A DNA stretch of 7,506 nucleotides from Rhodospirillaceae bacterium UBA4479 (lineage in GTDB: Bacteria; Pseudomonadota; Alphaproteobacteria; Rhodospirillales; Casp-alpha2): assembly GCA_002389175.1 (NCBI GenBank), contig DGNZ01000390.1, positions 8,941 to 16,446 of the forward strand, written 5' to 3'. How positions within the stretch are numbered: position 1 is the stretch's first letter; each line of letters begins with the position of its first letter. The position numbers and the translations under genes were made by a program. A model generated the notes under the pieces. That model was not told the DNA's origin. It saw only the letters and a list, made by a program, of their open reading frames with translations, and made no database searches. Shown piece by piece: positions 6,216 through 7,506 of this stretch.

Positions 6216-6692
6216 ATGGCAGATAATTCTGAGAAAATACGTCTAGAACTCAATGATATCCTTGAATATCAAGCCAATCGGCCACCTTACCTGATGATGG
6301 ATTGCGCCGAAGAAGTCATCCCTGGTAAGAGTGCCAAAGGGTACAAAAACTTGACCGCGACCGAATGGTTCTTCTCCTGTCATTTTCCTGGCGACCCGAA
6401 TATGCCAGGTATGATGCAGATCGAAGCACTGGTGCAAATGTCGGCTCTGGCGATTGTAACGCTGCCCGGTAACAAGGGGAGAATCTGCTACCTCTTCTCT
6501 GCTAACAAGTTACTGTTTAAGCGCAAAGTTCTGCCCGGAGATCGATTATATATGGAAACTGAAATCATATCATTTAAACGCGGTATCATCCGTGCCAAAG
6601 GTGTTGGAACTGTGAACGGGGAATTAACCTGTCAGGCCGAATATGGGTTAGTCGTACCCGAAATTATCGAAGAATTCAGGATCAAACGCTGA
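6216..6692 (+). CDS. FabZ/FabA-like hot-dog-fold 3-hydroxyacyl-ACP dehydratase
   Basis: A single hot-dog domain of 158 residues, close to the usual size of FabZ. The catalytic helix motif is present: H56 in CHFPGDPNMPGMMQIEALVQ (residues 55-74) with E70, equivalent to the His/Glu pair that removes water from a 3-hydroxyacyl-ACP. The N-terminal part ILEYQANRPPYLMMD is the strand and loop seen before the pocket in FabZ proteins (RxPxLMxD-like). The start at ATG 6216 is chosen over 6195 because GGAG at 6205-6208 lies 7 bases upstream and the longer form would overlap the LuxC-like gene. It follows that gene by 4 bases and overlaps the next by one (TGATG). It is probably a dedicated copy acting on the cluster's ACP, not the housekeeping FabZ, which normally sits with lpxA/lpxD. 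Some relatives act as thioesterases or non-catalytic partners. Confidence 0.85.
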   Translation: MADNSEKIRLELNDILEYQANRPPYLMMDCAEEVIPGKSAKGYKNLTATEWFFSCHFPGDPNMPGMMQIEALVQMSALAIVTLPGNKGRICYLFSANKLLFKRKVLPGDRLYMETEIISFKRGIIRAKGVGTVNGELTCQAEYGLVVPEIIEEFRIKR

Positions 6693-7438
6693 TGACATTG
6701 TTAACAGGAAAATCTGCAATTATTACCGGTGCTAATCGGGGTATCGGGCTGGCGATCATTCAGACCTTCGCCGCCCAAGGCGCAAATATCTGGGCATGTG
6801 CACGTTTAGAAAGTGACGAGTTCAGCGCAGAGATAGAGAGTATCAAAACTGAACATGGGGTAGAAGTCACCCCGATTTATTTTGATTTCGACGATATAGA
6901 CGGCGTCAAACAAGCCGCCAAAGAAATTATAGCGGCTAAGAAACCCATCCACATCATCGTCAACAACGCGGGCATTATCGACACCGCGAGTTTCATGATG
7001 ACGCCGATGGACAAAGTCCGCCATATGCTGGAAGTGAACTTCGTCGCACAAATGGCCTTCACTCAGCCACTGGTTCGGACCATGGCTCGACACAAATCAG
7101 GCAGTGTTATCAATATCTCATCATCGTCCGCAATCGAGGCCAATGAAGGCCGCACCGGTTACGCCGCCAGTAAGTCCGCGATGATTACGGCGACCCGGGT
7201 CATGTCACGAGAATTAGGGCAACTCAATATTCGGGTTAACGCCATCGCGCCTGGCCTAACAGAGACGGATATGATGCGAGGCTCTACATCTGATGAGATA
7301 TTAGAAGCGACCCTTGGGCGCTTATCTTTACGGCGAGTGGCTGAACCATCTGAAATTGCCAACGCAGCCCTTTTCTTGGCATCCGACATGTCATCTTATA
7401 TCACTGGCCAAACCTTATGCGTTGATGGTGGAATGTGA
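6692..7438 (+). CDS. FabG-like short-chain dehydrogenase/reductase (3-oxoacyl-ACP reductase type)
   Basis: A complete 248-residue classical SDR. The NAD(P)-binding motif TGANRGIG is at 12-19, NNAG at 91-94, and the catalytic tetrad is N116, S144, Y157 and K161 (YAASK at 157-161). APGLTETDM at 206-214 and the end VDGGM are typical of FabG proteins. R38 after the second beta strand fits NADPH use. The most likely reaction is reduction of a 3-oxoacyl group on the ACP to the 3-hydroxyacyl form, upstream of the FabZ-like dehydratase, though SDRs of this subfamily also reduce sugars or other ketones. The start codon shares a base with the dehydratase stop (TGATG), with AGGA at 6678-6681, so the two are coupled. 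No ketosynthase is present in the window to make the 3-oxo substrate. Confidence 0.87.
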   Translation: MTLLTGKSAIITGANRGIGLAIIQTFAAQGANIWACARLESDEFSAEIESIKTEHGVEVTPIYFDFDDIDGVKQAAKEIIAAKKPIHIIVNNAGIIDTASFMMTPMDKVRHMLEVNFVAQMAFTQPLVRTMARHKSGSVINISSSSAIEANEGRTGYAASKSAMITATRVMSRELGQLNIRVNAIAPGLTETDMMRGSTSDEILEATLGRLSLRRVAEPSEIANAALFLASDMSSYITGQTLCVDGGM

Positions 7439-7439
7439 T

Positions 7440-7506
7440 ATGAACGACCAAAAAACAGAAGTTGCTCACGTCACCCAAATGGCAAAGAAAATGCGCCGCA
7501 ACATTC
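7440..7506 (+). CDS. Truncated gene, N-terminal 22 residues; possible transketolase N-terminal subunit
   Basis: An ATG at 7440 with GGTGGA at 7427-7432 opens a frame one base after the stop of the SDR gene and runs off the window. It reads MNDQKTEVAHVTQMAKKMRR then NI. A stretch of the type MAKKMRRNI, with a preceding hydrophilic tail, resembles the first helix of split transketolase N-terminal subunits (A-x-x-x-R-x-x-I-L), which is why I suggest that family. Only 22 residues are visible, with none of the thiamine-diphosphate-binding motif, so the name is tentative. The position and spacing make it a member of the same operon in any case. Confidence 0.3.
   Translation, partial: MNDQKTEVAHVTQMAKKMRRNI

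Overview
The window reads as a tightly packed biosynthetic operon, all on the + strand, probably from a marine alphaproteobacterium of the Rhodobacterales type. That assignment is an inference from roughly balanced base composition, protein style and TTAACC-rich spacers, and it is not firm. No mobile element, RNA gene or CRISPR array is visible.

Layout. The left edge (to 887) holds the C-terminal part of a metallo-beta-lactamase-fold protein resembling the UlaG / CMP-N-acetylneuraminate hydroxylase group. A 183-base spacer (888-1070) follows, containing two sets of inverted repeats and probably the promoter of the next unit. A small acyl carrier protein (ACP, GTG start at 1071) comes next. 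A second spacer (1314-1441) can fold into a nested stem-loop. From 1442 to the right edge there are seven genes with almost no space between them: a radical SAM enzyme, an adenylate-forming ligase, a LuxE-family acyl-protein synthetase, a LuxC-family acyl reductase, a FabZ-like hot-dog dehydratase, a FabG-like short-chain dehydrogenase, and the first 22 codons of another gene that may be a transketolase N-terminal subunit. The gaps are 6, -1, about -23, 4, -1 and 1 bases, so translational coupling is likely.

How the genes could work together (inference). The ligase would adenylate a carboxylic or amino acid and load it on the phosphopantetheine arm of the ACP. The radical SAM enzyme would modify the substrate or its carrier-bound form. 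The FabG-like and FabZ-like enzymes would reduce and dehydrate a beta-keto/hydroxyacyl group. LuxE and LuxC would activate the acid, hold it as an enzyme thioester and reduce it to an aldehyde. No luciferase (LuxAB), LuxD thioesterase or ketosynthase is seen, so this is neither a bioluminescence operon nor a full fatty acid synthase. If the last gene is a transketolase subunit, the aldehyde might be an acceptor for C-C bond formation, for example in making an unusual sugar or acyl decoration for a surface glycan or flagellin. This LuxCE + ACP + ligase + radical SAM set is the most interesting part of the window; its product cannot be read from the sequence.
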